Below, piece after piece: positions 18,895 to 28,633 of a stretch of DNA of 64,000 bases (the first letter of the stretch is position 1; each line of letters starts with the position of its first letter). The notes beneath the pieces were generated by a model. The model had not been told where the DNA came from. It was given only the letters and a program-made list of their open reading frames with translations, and ran no database searches. Source of the DNA: Leptospira abararensis (lineage in GTDB: Bacteria > Spirochaetota > Leptospiria > Leptospirales > Leptospiraceae). Made by a program: the position numbers and the translations under genes. The DNA lies in contig NZ_JAFFPR010000022.1 in the NCBI RefSeq assembly GCF_016918735.1, positions 195,198-259,197 of the forward strand, read 5' to 3'.

Positions 18895-20620
18895 GAATCT
18901 TTGTTAGGTTCGAAGCTAAGATTGCCGAACTATCAAGAATATAAGCATCAGCAATAGACTTACGATAGTTTCTTCTTTCTACCTTAGAGCGACCGATACT
19001 TCTTTCGAGTAACAAACTGTTGTGGAAACGTGCTGCAGACTCTACCACTTCAAAAGCCAACTCTTCACGAAGAGGAGTGGAATCAATTTCTGCAAACTCT
19101 GCCACAACCGATTCAAATTGTTTGAATAAGTCGTTTAGACCTTGGCTGGAAGCGAAAGTTGCCATTTCCGATTTTAAGTATTCACGGTAGATTCCCGTTT
19201 CTGTCATTCCAGAAACAATTCCACCGATACAAGCAACCGTTTGTAACTGAGTGGTTCCTTCGTAGATATTGGTGATTCTCACATCGCGGTAAAGTCGTGC
19301 TACATCATAATCTTCTGTGTATCCCGATCCGCCATGAATTTGCATAGAATCATAAGCTACAAGGTTTGCCATTTCTGTGATATAGTATTTAGAAAGTGGT
19401 GTGAAGAGTGAAGCTAGTTTTTCCCACTTCTTAAAAGTTTCATCTTTTTTGATTTCCTTCTCTGAAAGCCCTTTCATCTTTCCTCGTTCTTCTTTCCAAC
19501 GATACTGATCCACAGCAAAACTTGCTTCATAAAGAATACAACGCATGGCAGCAACTTCTCGCTCCATCCTTTCCAACATTTTTTTCACCGCAGTGATATT
19601 GTTTATTGTTTTTCCAAATTGTACTCTTTCTTCTGCATACTTTTTACCTTCGAAGTAAGCAGCCGTGGCAATCCCCATCGCTTGAGCTGCAATGTTGAGT
19701 CGAGCTTGGTTCATCATGGCCATAGAGTATTTTACAAGGCCTTTCCCTTCTTCACCAATAAGAATTCCTGGACTATTTTCAAAAACCACTTCACAAGTTG
19801 GCGAACAATGGAGTCCCATTTTCTTTTCAATGGATGCTACAAATACATCCTTAGAGTGAACCAAAAAGAAAGAAAGTCCGCGAGCTCCACTTGTTGTGGT
19901 TCCTGTTCTTGCAAGTGTCAAAATGATAGAGGGTGCTGATCCAAACCCACAAGCATGAGTGATAAAACGTTTGGTTCCTGTTATCTTCCAAGTTCCATCT
20001 TCGCCTTTGATCGCTTTTGTTTGTAAGTTAGGGAGGTCAGATCCGTAGTTTGGTTCTGTGAGTGCCATAGCCCCACAAAGTTCACCAGCTGCCATCTTTG
20101 GAACAAATTCATGAATCATTTCTTCTGTTCCAAATCGTTCGACAGTCTCCGCTAAGTTCATACATCCCAGAGTGATTGCAAGCGATCCGTCCCCTCGAGA
20201 GACACATTCAGATAACATCGATTGTACGACTGAAGGAAGACCGAGTCCACCGTAATGTCTGTGGATTCCGTAAGGAAGAAGTCCGGCAGATTTGATTTTT
20301 TCTACCACATCCAACATGACTTTTGGAAATCCGACTTGCCCGTCTTTGTATTTCAGTCCTTCTTCGTCCATTTGTTTGGAAATTTGAGAAATATCGTTTC
20401 CTGCAATATCTCCTCCAGCTTCTAAAGTGGAACGGTAAAATTCAATGGCATCTTCATAGTTTCCGGGAGCAAAGGCGAGTTCTTCCTTTCCCGATTTTTG
20501 GTATTCTGCAAAGTCTTCGAAACCTTGTTCGTATTGGTCTACCACCTCGTTCCAAGGGGTAAGAGAATCAAAATGATCAATCAGGTCATCGTTATCGTTA
20601 AAATAGTTATTGGAAATCAT
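18863..20620 (-). CDS. acyl-CoA dehydrogenase
   Basis: A 585-residue FAD enzyme that makes the 2,3-double bond in acyl-CoA, first step of beta-oxidation. It is longer than the basic 380-residue form, as in the large bacterial ACADs. [17 protein letters not shown] and [14 protein letters not shown] are the FAD-proximal middle-domain motifs. [20 protein letters not shown] (given here with its QIHGG form in the sequence) precedes [11 protein letters not shown], whose Glu is the catalytic base. About 100 extra residues follow. AAGGAG precedes the ATG. The amidohydrolase gene overlaps its end, so the two are probably co-transcribed. Confidence 0.92.
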   Translation of the reverse strand: MISNNYFNDNDDLIDHFDSLTPWNEVVDQYEQGFEDFAEYQKSGKEELAFAPGNYEDAIEFYRSTLEAGGDIAGNDISQISKQMDEEGLKYKDGQVGFPKVMLDVVEKIKSAGLLPYGIHRHYGGLGLPSVVQSMLSECVSRGDGSLAITLGCMNLAETVERFGTEEMIHEFVPKMAAGELCGAMALTEPNYGSDLPNLQTKAIKGEDGTWKITGTKRFITHACGFGSAPSIILTLARTGTTTSGARGLSFFLVHSKDVFVASIEKKMGLHCSPTCEVVFENSPGILIGEEGKGLVKYSMAMMNQARLNIAAQAMGIATAAYFEGKKYAEERVQFGKTINNITAVKKMLERMEREVAAMRCILYEASFAVDQYRWKEERGKMKGLSEKEIKKDETFKKWEKLASLFTPLSKYYITEMANLVAYDSMQIHGGSGYTEDYDVARLYRDVRITNIYEGTTQLQTVACIGGIVSGMTETGIYREYLKSEMATFASSQGLNDLFKQFESVVAEFAEIDSTPLREELAFEVVESAARFHNSLLLERSIGRSKVERRNYRKSIADAYILDSSAILASNLTKIRGKKKTPVTA

Positions 20621-20745
20621 ACAGTCGCTCCTTAAGCAGGACTTTCACTCAAAGATCAAACTAGGGAGAAGAATTACAAATAATTTTCCCACCTTCCCTT
20701 CTGAACGAAACCGAACCCTGTTAAGTTAATGGTGTTAAACAAGGA

Positions 20746-22344
20746 CTAACGGATCCGGTTGGCTAAGTCTTGAATGTCCTCAATATGTTCCGCAAGCACC
20801 CTTGTATTTTCGGCTACTACTTGGACTGCGTCTTCAATACTTTGTGCAGCACGAGCCACTTCCTGGTTCCCTACGGACTGTTCATTCGCAATGGATTCGA
20901 GTTGTGAGGAAAGCTCTTTGAGATCTTTTTGTGATTCTACTACCCTAGCATTTAATCTTTGCAAGTCGACAAACTTCTCATTAAAACTGATTACCTTATT
21001 TTGAATTTTGGACATTTCCGTTTCTTGGTTTTGTGCAAGTTCGTTCGCTTCTTTTGCCGAGGCATTTCCTTTCAATAAATCCGATTTTGATTTATGAATG
21101 GTTTTTGAAATGATACTGGCGTTGTTCGCAGAATTTTCAGCCAGTTTGGCAACCTCACTAGCCACAACGGCAAAACCACGACCATGTTCTCCGGCTCTAG
21201 CCGCCTCAATCGAAGCATTGAGAGCAAGTAAATTGGTTTGGTCTGCGATTTCTTTCATGATTTGGTTTACGTCTTCTACTTTCTGAAAGCTAGAACTTAC
21301 TTCCCCTAAAATAGAATTTAAGTTTTGCATCGAGTTCGTCACCAAATTACTAAATTTGGAAGACTGGTTGATTTGATCCGAGATAATATCAATCTCCCCT
21401 CGCACAGATTTTACAATTCCTTCTAAGGTTTGGCTTTCCTCATTCAAAGTTTCGATTCGTTTGTATTGGTCCTTAACAAAGGAAACAGAGTTTTCAGTGG
21501 ATTGCGAAATTTCAGTTAAGGAAGCAGAGATTTGTTCAATGGATGCTGCTTGGTTTTGTACAAGGCCATTTAAATCATCAGCAAAAACTTTGAGAGCTGC
21601 CACCGATTGGTTTAAACTCTCTCCCGTTTCCACCATTGCCTCTTTTTGTGTTTCCATTACTTTCGTATGTTCTTCTGAAGTTTTTTTACCCAAGATGGCT
21701 TCATCGCGGATGGAGGTAAGTAAGCCCACCATTTTGCCAATTGTGACTGTTGCCATTAACAGAAAAAAAACTTTTACAATTTCTACAGGTAAAGAAATCG
21801 AATAAGCCAACTTATGAGTATCATTCCGATCTACAAATTCCATTCCTACAAACCCTGCCAATACTAGAGAACCAATTTGAACTAATGTCAACAAGGCTCC
21901 AATTACATATGTTTGGCGGGATGAAAAAAGAAATCCCGAATATAATAAGATAAAAAAGGATATGATATAGTTCACTCCATCCTTTAAGGCAGAGGCAGCA
22001 ATATCCAAATCCATAAAACTTTGTCCCAAAGTATTGGAACTAATCAAAAAGATATCAATAATTACAAACCAAAAGGCATGTGGGGCTTTCCCTTTTTTCA
22101 ATAGGATAAATTGTGTGAATGCCACCATCCCATAAAAGAAAGTGGTGAAGAGCATCAGAATGAGTTGGTCTTTATGAAGAGAACCCAAACTGCCAAGAAT
22201 TCCTAAAATAAAAATCACAAGGAGAGTGGAGCGGATAGAATTGATGGTCTTTGTGGCCTTCAGGTAGTACGAATCCAATTGCATATCCAAAGAATTTGAA
22301 CTTGGTTCATAAAATGCAAGGATTTCCTCGTATTTTGAGGGCAA
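20746..22344 (-). CDS. methyl-accepting chemotaxis protein with multi-pass membrane sensor
   Basis: A chemoreceptor with five or six membrane segments at its N-terminus (about residues 25-200) instead of the usual two segments around a periplasmic domain. A long coiled coil and the signalling tip follow: [20 protein letters not shown] and [18 protein letters not shown], the CheA/CheW-binding hairpin. The input may be the membrane or its energy state; the ligand is unknown. The start is uncertain. ATG 22386 lies inside a Zur-like palindrome and lacks a ribosome site. TTG 22344 follows GGAG, and ATG 22284 is also possible. Divergent from the GTPase gene. Confidence 0.88.
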   Translation of the reverse strand: MPSKYEEILAFYEPSSNSLDMQLDSYYLKATKTINSIRSTLLVIFILGILGSLGSLHKDQLILMLFTTFFYGMVAFTQFILLKKGKAPHAFWFVIIDIFLISSNTLGQSFMDLDIAASALKDGVNYIISFFILLYSGFLFSSRQTYVIGALLTLVQIGSLVLAGFVGMEFVDRNDTHKLAYSISLPVEIVKVFFLLMATVTIGKMVGLLTSIRDEAILGKKTSEEHTKVMETQKEAMVETGESLNQSVAALKVFADDLNGLVQNQAASIEQISASLTEISQSTENSVSFVKDQYKRIETLNEESQTLEGIVKSVRGEIDIISDQINQSSKFSNLVTNSMQNLNSILGEVSSSFQKVEDVNQIMKEIADQTNLLALNASIEAARAGEHGRGFAVVASEVAKLAENSANNASIISKTIHKSKSDLLKGNASAKEANELAQNQETEMSKIQNKVISFNEKFVDLQRLNARVVESQKDLKELSSQLESIANEQSVGNQEVARAAQSIEDAVQVVAENTRVLAEHIEDIQDLANRIR

Positions 22345-22367
22345 AGTCTGGCTTATCTCCAGAAAAC

Positions 22368-22388
22368 AAATGCAACAAAATTGCATTT
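22368..22388. promoter_or_regulatory. candidate Zur operator, copy 2
   Basis: AAATGCAA and TTGCATTT are exact reverse complements around CAAAA. The core TGCAACAAAATTGCA matches the palindrome before the znu operon. It lies between the divergent chemoreceptor and COG0523 genes; a TTGACA hexamer (22394-22399) is next to it. Confidence 0.65.
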
Positions 22389-22420
22389 ACTTATTGACAG
22401 AAATCCTCGCCCAAACCAAA

Positions 22421-22435
22421 TGCAACTATATTGCA
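22421..22435. promoter_or_regulatory. candidate Zur operator, copy 3
   Basis: TGCAACTATATTGCA, flanked by AAA on the left, repeats the core of the other two sites. It ends 14 nt before the ATG of the COG0523 GTPase, so a bound repressor would block the start region. Confidence 0.65.
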
Positions 22436-22449
22436 CTAAGGAAACACCT

Positions 22450-23694
22450 ATGAAACCAAAAATTCCAGTGACCGTCCTCTCTGGATTTCTCGGGGCGGGC
22501 AAAACCACCCTACTCAACCATATACTCTCCAACAGAGAGGGCTTACGTGTAGCTGTCATTGTAAACGATATGAGCGAAGTGAATATCGACGCAAGACTTG
22601 TTGCTTCCGGTGGCAGTTTAAGTCGTACCAATGAAAAATTAGTAGAGATGTCCAATGGTTGCATTTGTTGCACACTCCGAGAAGATCTACTCATTGAGAT
22701 CACCAAACTTGCTAAAGACGGAAGATTTGATTCTATCCTTATCGAGTCCACGGGAATTTCAGAGCCACTCCCGATTGCGGAAACCTTTACCTTTGAAGAT
22801 GAAAATGGAGTGAGTTTGTCCGATATTGTTAAACTTGATTCTATGATTACGGTTGTGGATGCCGTGAATTTTTTAAAAGACTTTCAGAGCCTAGATTCCT
22901 TACAAGAACGTAAATTAGGTGCTGGTGAGGAGGATGACAGAGATATTGTGGACTTACTTGTGGACCAAGTAGAGTTCAGTGATACCATCATCGTCAATAA
23001 AATCAGTTTGTTATCAGAAGAAAAAAAGAATAGACTCCTTACCATTTTAAGATCCCTAAATGCAGACGCAGAAATCATCACCACTGACTATAGTAAAGTT
23101 CCTTTGTCAAAAGTTCTAAATACAGGACGATTTGATTTTGATAAAGCAAGCCAGTCTCCTTTGTGGCTAAAGGAACTCCGCGGAGAACATACACCCGAAA
23201 CCGAAGAATATGGAATCAAAAGTTTTGTTTATGGAAACAGACGCCCCTTTCATCCAGAACGTTTCCATAAATGGCTACATTCTGAAAAACCTGGAGTGGT
23301 ACGTGCCAAAGGATTTGTATGGCTTGCTAGTAAAATGGACTGGGTTCTTCTCTATTCCCAAGCAGGAAACTTATCCTCTTATAAACCGGAAGGGTATTGG
23401 TGGGCCAGTATCCCTGATGAGGACATTCCAGATGATCCCGATGTATTAGAAAATTTGCAAGCGCATTGGTTAGAACCCTGGGGTGATAGACGCCAAGAGA
23501 TTGTTCTTATCGGCAGGGATATGGACGAAAAGAAATTACGAGCATCTCTCGACAAATGCCTGCTAAGTGATAACGAATACAAAACGGGGCCGGAAGGTTG
23601 GACATCATTCGAAGATCCATTTCCTGATTGGGATGCCATGATTGCAGAATCAGAATCTACATCCGAAGAAAAAGAGGAAGAACCAAACCTATGA
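22450..23694 (+). CDS. COG0523 (CobW/ZNG1-type) GTPase, putative zinc metallochaperone
   Basis: A 414-residue G3E-family GTPase. Walker A is GFLGAGKTT (about residues 11-19), the metal-binding CxCC motif is [12 protein letters not shown] (about 73), the switch region has ESTGISEP, and the guanine specificity motif is VNKIS. The C-terminal domain contains [13 protein letters not shown]. Members of this family deliver zinc to client enzymes and are often Zur targets; two Zur-like sites precede this gene. The start is ATG 22450, with AAGGAAA upstream. The longer frame to 22381 would read through both operators. The next gene starts inside its stop codon (ATGA). Confidence 0.88.
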   Translation: MKPKIPVTVLSGFLGAGKTTLLNHILSNREGLRVAVIVNDMSEVNIDARLVASGGSLSRTNEKLVEMSNGCICCTLREDLLIEITKLAKDGRFDSILIESTGISEPLPIAETFTFEDENGVSLSDIVKLDSMITVVDAVNFLKDFQSLDSLQERKLGAGEEDDRDIVDLLVDQVEFSDTIIVNKISLLSEEKKNRLLTILRSLNADAEIITTDYSKVPLSKVLNTGRFDFDKASQSPLWLKELRGEHTPETEEYGIKSFVYGNRRPFHPERFHKWLHSEKPGVVRAKGFVWLASKMDWVLLYSQAGNLSSYKPEGYWWASIPDEDIPDDPDVLENLQAHWLEPWGDRRQEIVLIGRDMDEKKLRASLDKCLLSDNEYKTGPEGWTSFEDPFPDWDAMIAESESTSEEKEEEPNL

Positions 23695-24209
23695 AGGTAT
23701 ATTTAGGAAATATGCTGGTAGAACTTACCGGCAAAAGGCCAAAAAAAGGATTTCAGTGGCAACATAACTTCCAATTTTTACCCGCACTGAATACAGAATC
23801 AAATTTCCCCAATCTAAAGAATAAAAAAGGACTGATTTTCATTTCCACTTTGCCCAATGTCCGAAGTTTTGCCTGTTCGACTCAAGTATTAGATTTGGAA
23901 GAAGAATTAAAAAAAAGAAAAATCCAGGCAAAGATCATTCACATAGCTTCCGATGGCAAAGACGCATGGTCGGAAATTAAAAAATTGCACCCGACTATAA
24001 AAGCGCACGGTTATAGTTTAAAAAACGGAAACCCAGATGATGTAAATACACTCAAGGAAATTTTAGGAATCGGAGTTGCCAGTTCCCATCGATTGGCACA
24101 TGGCTTATTTGCAATTCAAGATGGGATCCTTATTTCAAGTTTAATTCCTAAACAACAATACGGGGTACCCAATATCAAAAAGTTTCTAAACCAACTGAAA
24201 CAATCGTAA
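23691..24209 (+). CDS. thioredoxin-fold protein related to thiol peroxidase (Tpx)
   Basis: A 172-residue protein coupled by ATGA to the GTPase gene. The pattern matches an AhpC/Tpx fold: [19 protein letters not shown] aligns with the Tpx strand-loop-Cys region, and [14 protein letters not shown] with the following strand. [20 protein letters not shown] matches the late strand pair. The only cysteine is in SFACS, where Tpx has TPVC, so the peroxidatic Cys position is kept but the Pro is lost and there is no resolving Cys. It may be a one-Cys peroxidase or a non-enzymatic relative. Its place behind Zur-like sites suggests work under zinc limitation. Confidence 0.65.
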   Translation: MKVYLGNMLVELTGKRPKKGFQWQHNFQFLPALNTESNFPNLKNKKGLIFISTLPNVRSFACSTQVLDLEEELKKRKIQAKIIHIASDGKDAWSEIKKLHPTIKAHGYSLKNGNPDDVNTLKEILGIGVASSHRLAHGLFAIQDGILISSLIPKQQYGVPNIKKFLNQLKQS

Positions 24210-24279
24210 GAATAAACTCAGGTTATGAAGTCATTGAAAAACTTTTGTGTTTCAAACTATAAAGATGTGTTATTTATAA

Positions 24280-24792
24280 TTAAGCAACTGCTGCCTTAAG
24301 GGCAGCAATATCAATTTTATGCATCTTAAGCATTGCCTGTTGGGCTCGTTCGGCCTTCACTGGATCCGGATGGGAAATCAGTTGCAAAAGAATCTTTGGT
24401 GTGACCTGCCACCACATACCAAATTTGTCCTGAAGCCAACCGCACATACTTTCTTTACCACCATCGGCAAGAAGACCATTCCAATAATGATCGACTTCCT
24501 TTTGTGTTTCCACGCTAATCATAAAGGAAACTCCCCAGCTGAACTGAAACCCAGGTCCTCCATTAAAAGCAAAAAACTTTTGGCCATTCAGAATGAATTC
24601 TGCCTGCGTAGGATTTACGATGAGAAACTTAGACTTTTTGAATATGGATTTATAGAATTTAGCAACTTCTTCGATGTTCGCGTTGAACATAAGAAAGGGA
24701 GTGATACTCTGCGTAGGTGAACCGATATATTCCACTTTTTTCAGTGCAGATTTTGGTTTTTTCAAATTACTTTTCTTTTTTGCAACTGCCAT
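24280..24792 (-). CDS. VOC-family protein (PhnB-like)
   Basis: A 170-residue protein of the vicinal oxygen chelate superfamily, of the kind often annotated as PhnB or 3-demethylubiquinone methyltransferase-like. Motifs seen: ITPFLMFNANIEEVAKFYKS, EFILNGQKFFAFNGGP, and CGWLQDKFGMWWQVTPKIL. In relatives this fold binds small substrates or metals; the true function is unknown. ATG 24792 follows GGGAG; the first residues (AVAKKKSNLKKPKSALKK) are a Lys-rich tail, as seen on nucleic-acid-near proteins. Its last codons contain a GCTGCC/GGGCAGC hairpin. Confidence 0.8.
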   Translation of the reverse strand: MAVAKKKSNLKKPKSALKKVEYIGSPTQSITPFLMFNANIEEVAKFYKSIFKKSKFLIVNPTQAEFILNGQKFFAFNGGPGFQFSWGVSFMISVETQKEVDHYWNGLLADGGKESMCGWLQDKFGMWWQVTPKILLQLISHPDPVKAERAQQAMLKMHKIDIAALKAAVA

Positions 24793-24950
24793 ACTTTTCT
24801 CCCTTTTTCGAACTGATTTTATGGTAATCAACAAAGGGACTCAAGGAAAAAAATATGTTTTTTCTTAAACTAGTCTTTTGTAATGAAGTGCAATTACCTC
24901 GGTAGACATCTTATACCCTTTGTTACATAAAGATGCATCATAAGCATATT

Positions 24951-25424
24951 TTAGTTCGGTAGGTAGGGCCCACCTGTTTCCCCCCATCCCCATTTGGGCA
25001 TAGGTTCGTTTGTATCCATGGGATTATCGACTAACTGTGAATTAATCACAGCAAGCCTTGTCCCCCATTCTATGTAACCAACAAATGCAGAACGAAACTC
25101 AGGATCACTTTTGAGACCAACTTCATCAGCTGTTTGTAAAAGTAAATGAACCCAACGTTGCCTCATCTCTTCTGTTAACATTTTGCCAATATGTTTTCCA
25201 ATCATATGGGAATGGCTTCCACCGTCATTCGAAGTATAAAATTGGCCACCTCCAAAAACCTCTGAGACAAAATGAGATACATGTTGAACGTGTTCCGGTG
25301 ACATATTTCCAAACACTTTTCCAAGTAGGTCATCTTTCAAAACTTTGCCATAAAACCGAGCAAACAAAGCATCAAAAGTTTTTATATCGCCTGCCCATTC
25401 GTATAACGTTGGTATTTTTTTCAT
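24951..25424 (-). CDS. truncated haemoglobin, group II-like
   Basis: A 157-residue globin of the 2-on-2 type, which binds O2, NO or peroxide at haem. LYEWAGDIKTFDALFARFYG starts the B helix, the F-helix region has GGSHSHMIGKHIGKMLTEE (proximal His among these), and RQRWVHLLLQTADEV gives the G8 Trp seen in group II. The C-terminal extension GWGETGGPY is typical of this subgroup. The ATG overlaps the stop of the HEAT-repeat lipoprotein gene (ATGA), so the two are co-translated; RBS AAGAG lies inside that gene. Confidence 0.85.
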   Translation of the reverse strand: MKKIPTLYEWAGDIKTFDALFARFYGKVLKDDLLGKVFGNMSPEHVQHVSHFVSEVFGGGQFYTSNDGGSHSHMIGKHIGKMLTEEMRQRWVHLLLQTADEVGLKSDPEFRSAFVGYIEWGTRLAVINSQLVDNPMDTNEPMPKWGWGETGGPYLPN

Positions 25425-26986
25425 AATTTCTCTTTCGCCCATTGGTTCCATTCTTTTGCTGTCCGAAATTTTTGCCCGGTAATAGACGTTAAAGCATAAT
25501 AACTCAATTTGCGTTTTTCAGAATCATCACCATTGACAAAGGATAATAAAACTGGGACAGATTTTTTATCCTTACGTTTGGCAATTTCTTCCATGGCAGG
25601 CCGGTAAACTTCTGCCTCTTTAGATTTTGTTGCCTCTTCGATTAAGAGACGAGCTTCTTCTGTGGGAATCAAAGCCACTGTGGAAAGAATTTGCGGAGCC
25701 ATTTTAGGTCTTTCGGAAAGTAGTTCTTTTAGTTTAGGTAAACTTGATGGATCGGCAATCGAACCCAAGGCTTCCAAAGCATAGACCATAAGTTTTGCAT
25801 CTCCCATGTCCAGAGCCTTGATCAAATCAGGAACCGCCTCTTTAGAACCCAAAATTCCTAATGCCCAAGCAGAACCATAAGGTCCCTCTTTAGCTCCTGA
25901 TAATAAAATCTTTCTGAGCACAGGAATGGAAGCTTTGTCACCAATCCAACCTAGGGCTTCAGCAAAACTATCCCGCTCTGGAGTGGATTCTTTTTCTAAC
26001 AATTCTTCCAGACGTAACCTTCCTTCTTTAAACCTTTGGCGACCAACAATCTTTGCTGCACTTCCCCAGTTCTTTGTATCTTTTCCACCAAACAAACCGA
26101 AGGCTAACTGTGCCGCTTCTTTGGAAGGGATAGAACAGAGGACATCAGTTGCATAAAGTTTGGTTTCTGGATCATTTGCCTGTAAGGTTTGAAACACTTT
26201 TGGAACCACAGATGGATTTCCAATTTCAATAAGTGCCATCGACGCATTTTCTTTTCCTTTGCTATAAGGAAGACTCAATGCTTTCACTAGCACCTCATTT
26301 GCAGTTTTTGCTTTGATTCTTCCAAGAGCGAGGTAGGCTGCAGCAAGAGTGGGTGATTCATCTTGGGTTTGGGTGAGACGGAGTAAATAGGATTCAGAAG
26401 AAGCGATTTTTAATTTTCCCAGTGCCATCGCATAGGTTTTATCTTTTTCCCTGTCTTTGTTTCTTAAAGCCAAACTTAGGATTTGTGAGCCCACTGAATT
26501 GGCACCGATTTGTACCAAGGCATCCACTGTTTGCAAACGTAGTGTTGGGTTTTGATCATCTAACAAAGGATAGATCTTATTTCCGATCGATGGGTCTTTC
26601 ATTCGAGTAAGGGCATCTAAATAAACATCTTTTGGATTTTCGGAATCCGACCATAATAGATTGGCAATCGCAGTAGAGGAGGATTTGTCTTTTAGGTCAC
26701 CTAGGGCAATGGCAGCACCAGCACGGACTCCCGCTTCTTTATCAGATAAAAGTTTTTTTAACTTAGGTATGGCGGATCTTTCTTCTCTACTCCCCAATTG
26801 CACAGCTGCTTGGGAGCGAGTGAAAGGATCAGGGGAATTTAAGTTTTCCATCAGTTCTTTTGTGGTTTGTTCTTCTGACACTGTTTCCTCTAGGGAAGTC
26901 GGTTCGTCCTTGGGCGGGACGGGATCACAATTCAAAATGAGAGTGAGGGAGAAAAAAAAAGAAATCAAAAACCAATACTTTTGCAT
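25421..26986 (-). CDS. HEAT-repeat lipoprotein
   Basis: A 521-residue precursor: MQKYWFLISFFFSLTLILNC is a lipoprotein signal. The mature protein is a solenoid of PBS-lyase-type HEAT repeats, about 14 units of 30-35 residues, with SAIPKLKKLLSDKEAGVRAG, ASIPVLRKILLSG and EAVPDLIKALDMG as clear copies. Such solenoids act as protein-binding scaffolds. It is the upstream partner of the truncated haemoglobin gene. ATG 26986 is used; a TTG three codons earlier exists. No ribosome site is evident. Confidence 0.85.
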   Translation of the reverse strand: MQKYWFLISFFFSLTLILNCDPVPPKDEPTSLEETVSEEQTTKELMENLNSPDPFTRSQAAVQLGSREERSAIPKLKKLLSDKEAGVRAGAAIALGDLKDKSSSTAIANLLWSDSENPKDVYLDALTRMKDPSIGNKIYPLLDDQNPTLRLQTVDALVQIGANSVGSQILSLALRNKDREKDKTYAMALGKLKIASSESYLLRLTQTQDESPTLAAAYLALGRIKAKTANEVLVKALSLPYSKGKENASMALIEIGNPSVVPKVFQTLQANDPETKLYATDVLCSIPSKEAAQLAFGLFGGKDTKNWGSAAKIVGRQRFKEGRLRLEELLEKESTPERDSFAEALGWIGDKASIPVLRKILLSGAKEGPYGSAWALGILGSKEAVPDLIKALDMGDAKLMVYALEALGSIADPSSLPKLKELLSERPKMAPQILSTVALIPTEEARLLIEEATKSKEAEVYRPAMEEIAKRKDKKSVPVLLSFVNGDDSEKRKLSYYALTSITGQKFRTAKEWNQWAKEKL

Positions 26987-27098
26987 GCCAGACAAATTTA
27001 TAAATTTAAAAATCTGTATACAAGTGTTAATTCGAAGGAAGGTGATGAATTTTTTAGATTCATTGATTCCTTCCTTTCTGTATTTCCGAACTACCCTT

Positions 27099-28607
27099 TT
27101 ACAATGATAATAAAAATCGAATCATACTGGCTCTATCCGATACATTCAGTGCTAAAAAATATTTTTTACTTTTTTCTGCTTCCCCCCCATGCCAAAGAAT
27201 GGCCTCATCCAAAGTTTTGGCCCGGCCATCATGTAAAAAACGCGCTCGCCCATTCACAGTTCCAAAAAGTCCGATTCCCCAAAGGGGGGCGGTTCTCCAT
27301 TCGCTTTCCGAGGCTTCGCCGTCCGCCTTTCCATCACTCAGATCCTCTCCCATATCATGTAAAAGCAGATCGGTATAGGGACGTATGACTTGATTGGAAA
27401 GTTGTGGAAAAGAAGCATTCGATGAGGTAACCATAATTTCCGTATGACATTTGTTACAGCCAGCTAGAAAAAAATGTTTTTTACCTGTTAATATTGCCGC
27501 CGAATTTGCATTGCGACGAACAGGTACAGCTACCAGTTGCATGTATTTGGTAATCGCAGTTATTTTTTCTTCAGATACTTCTGGATTTCCACCACCAGTG
27601 GCATTGGAACAAGCAGTCTGTGTTGCACTACAGTTCTCTTGCGAGAACATAGGGCTTGAAATTCCTATGTCACCAGAAAAAGCCGCAGAGTTTTGGCGTT
27701 TGAGACTTGGCGCATTGGCCTTCCATCCAAACCGGCCCAAAGACTTTCCACTTCCAGTCAGGTCCCAAAGAAAATTAGGTCTTCCTGAAATTCCATCACC
27801 ATCTAAATCCATAGGATCAGAACGAGAAAGGATGGTTTCTTCTGGAACGGCTTCTAAAAGCCCAAGACCTATCACTTGCTGTGTCAACCGAACAGATGTT
27901 TTGTGTCCAGAAGCAAAGGCCCCATACCCGAGTCCACTAAATACCAAATTAGGTTTTCTGAGTGAATACGAACTACCATCCTGATAATTTCCACTGATGG
28001 TATCATATTCCAAGTGAACTGTCCCTTCCTTTGTGACTCCGGCAACTGCATTAGGTTGGAACTGCGTCCCATACACTGGTTCCGGATCATTTCCCCTAGC
28101 ACCGACACCTAACCTAACCAAGGTGAATACTAATGGATCTCCATCATCTTCTACTGCTCTACCATTACCCACATGACAACTTAAACACGAATTGGTATGA
28201 AAGAAAGGACCCAATCCATCTCGGTCCGGTAAAGTAGAAGAAAATCCTGGACTCCAAGGGACTTCAAAGACGGCTTGCCCCACTGTAAAATCGGAAATTG
28301 TAGTTAAGGGAGAATTTTTTCCAAATTGAAGGAAGGCTCGAGCGTCAGTTACAAAACTCGTCATTGCCTTTCCTCCCGAAAGTTCCTCTCCTTCTTCATA
28401 TTCCCAAGGGAATTTTCCGAATTGGTGTAGTCCGAATAAGGCCAAACAAGTTCCATCCTCACAAAGATTCTCTTCTTTGGGACAACCTAAATCCGTAGTA
28501 AGATTACCAATATCAGAAAACCCAATCCCCGTAGAACATGCGTTTGTCTCAAAAAACACACATCCATAAAAAGAACTAATAATCAAACAAAATAGAAATA
28601 TTCTCAT
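27099..28607 (-). CDS. di-haem oxidoreductase-type lipoprotein (DUF1111)
   Basis: A 502-residue lipoprotein with signal MRIFLFCLIISSFYGC. It belongs to the thiol oxidoreductase/putative di-haem peroxidase family: CLSCH at about residue 140 and CNKCH at about 383 are c-type haem sites, and RPYTDLLLHDMG, FLHDGRAKTLDEAILWHGGEA are family signatures. It would act in the periplasm or on the outer membrane. It is a paralogue of the gene at 34166-35692 over nearly the whole length. It follows an RCC1-propeller lipoprotein by 26 nt. Confidence 0.88.
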   Translation of the reverse strand: MRIFLFCLIISSFYGCVFFETNACSTGIGFSDIGNLTTDLGCPKEENLCEDGTCLALFGLHQFGKFPWEYEEGEELSGGKAMTSFVTDARAFLQFGKNSPLTTISDFTVGQAVFEVPWSPGFSSTLPDRDGLGPFFHTNSCLSCHVGNGRAVEDDGDPLVFTLVRLGVGARGNDPEPVYGTQFQPNAVAGVTKEGTVHLEYDTISGNYQDGSSYSLRKPNLVFSGLGYGAFASGHKTSVRLTQQVIGLGLLEAVPEETILSRSDPMDLDGDGISGRPNFLWDLTGSGKSLGRFGWKANAPSLKRQNSAAFSGDIGISSPMFSQENCSATQTACSNATGGGNPEVSEEKITAITKYMQLVAVPVRRNANSAAILTGKKHFFLAGCNKCHTEIMVTSSNASFPQLSNQVIRPYTDLLLHDMGEDLSDGKADGEASESEWRTAPLWGIGLFGTVNGRARFLHDGRAKTLDEAILWHGGEAEKSKKYFLALNVSDRASMIRFLLSL

Positions 28608-28633
28608 CTCAAGTTTTAGAAACAAAATGAGAA

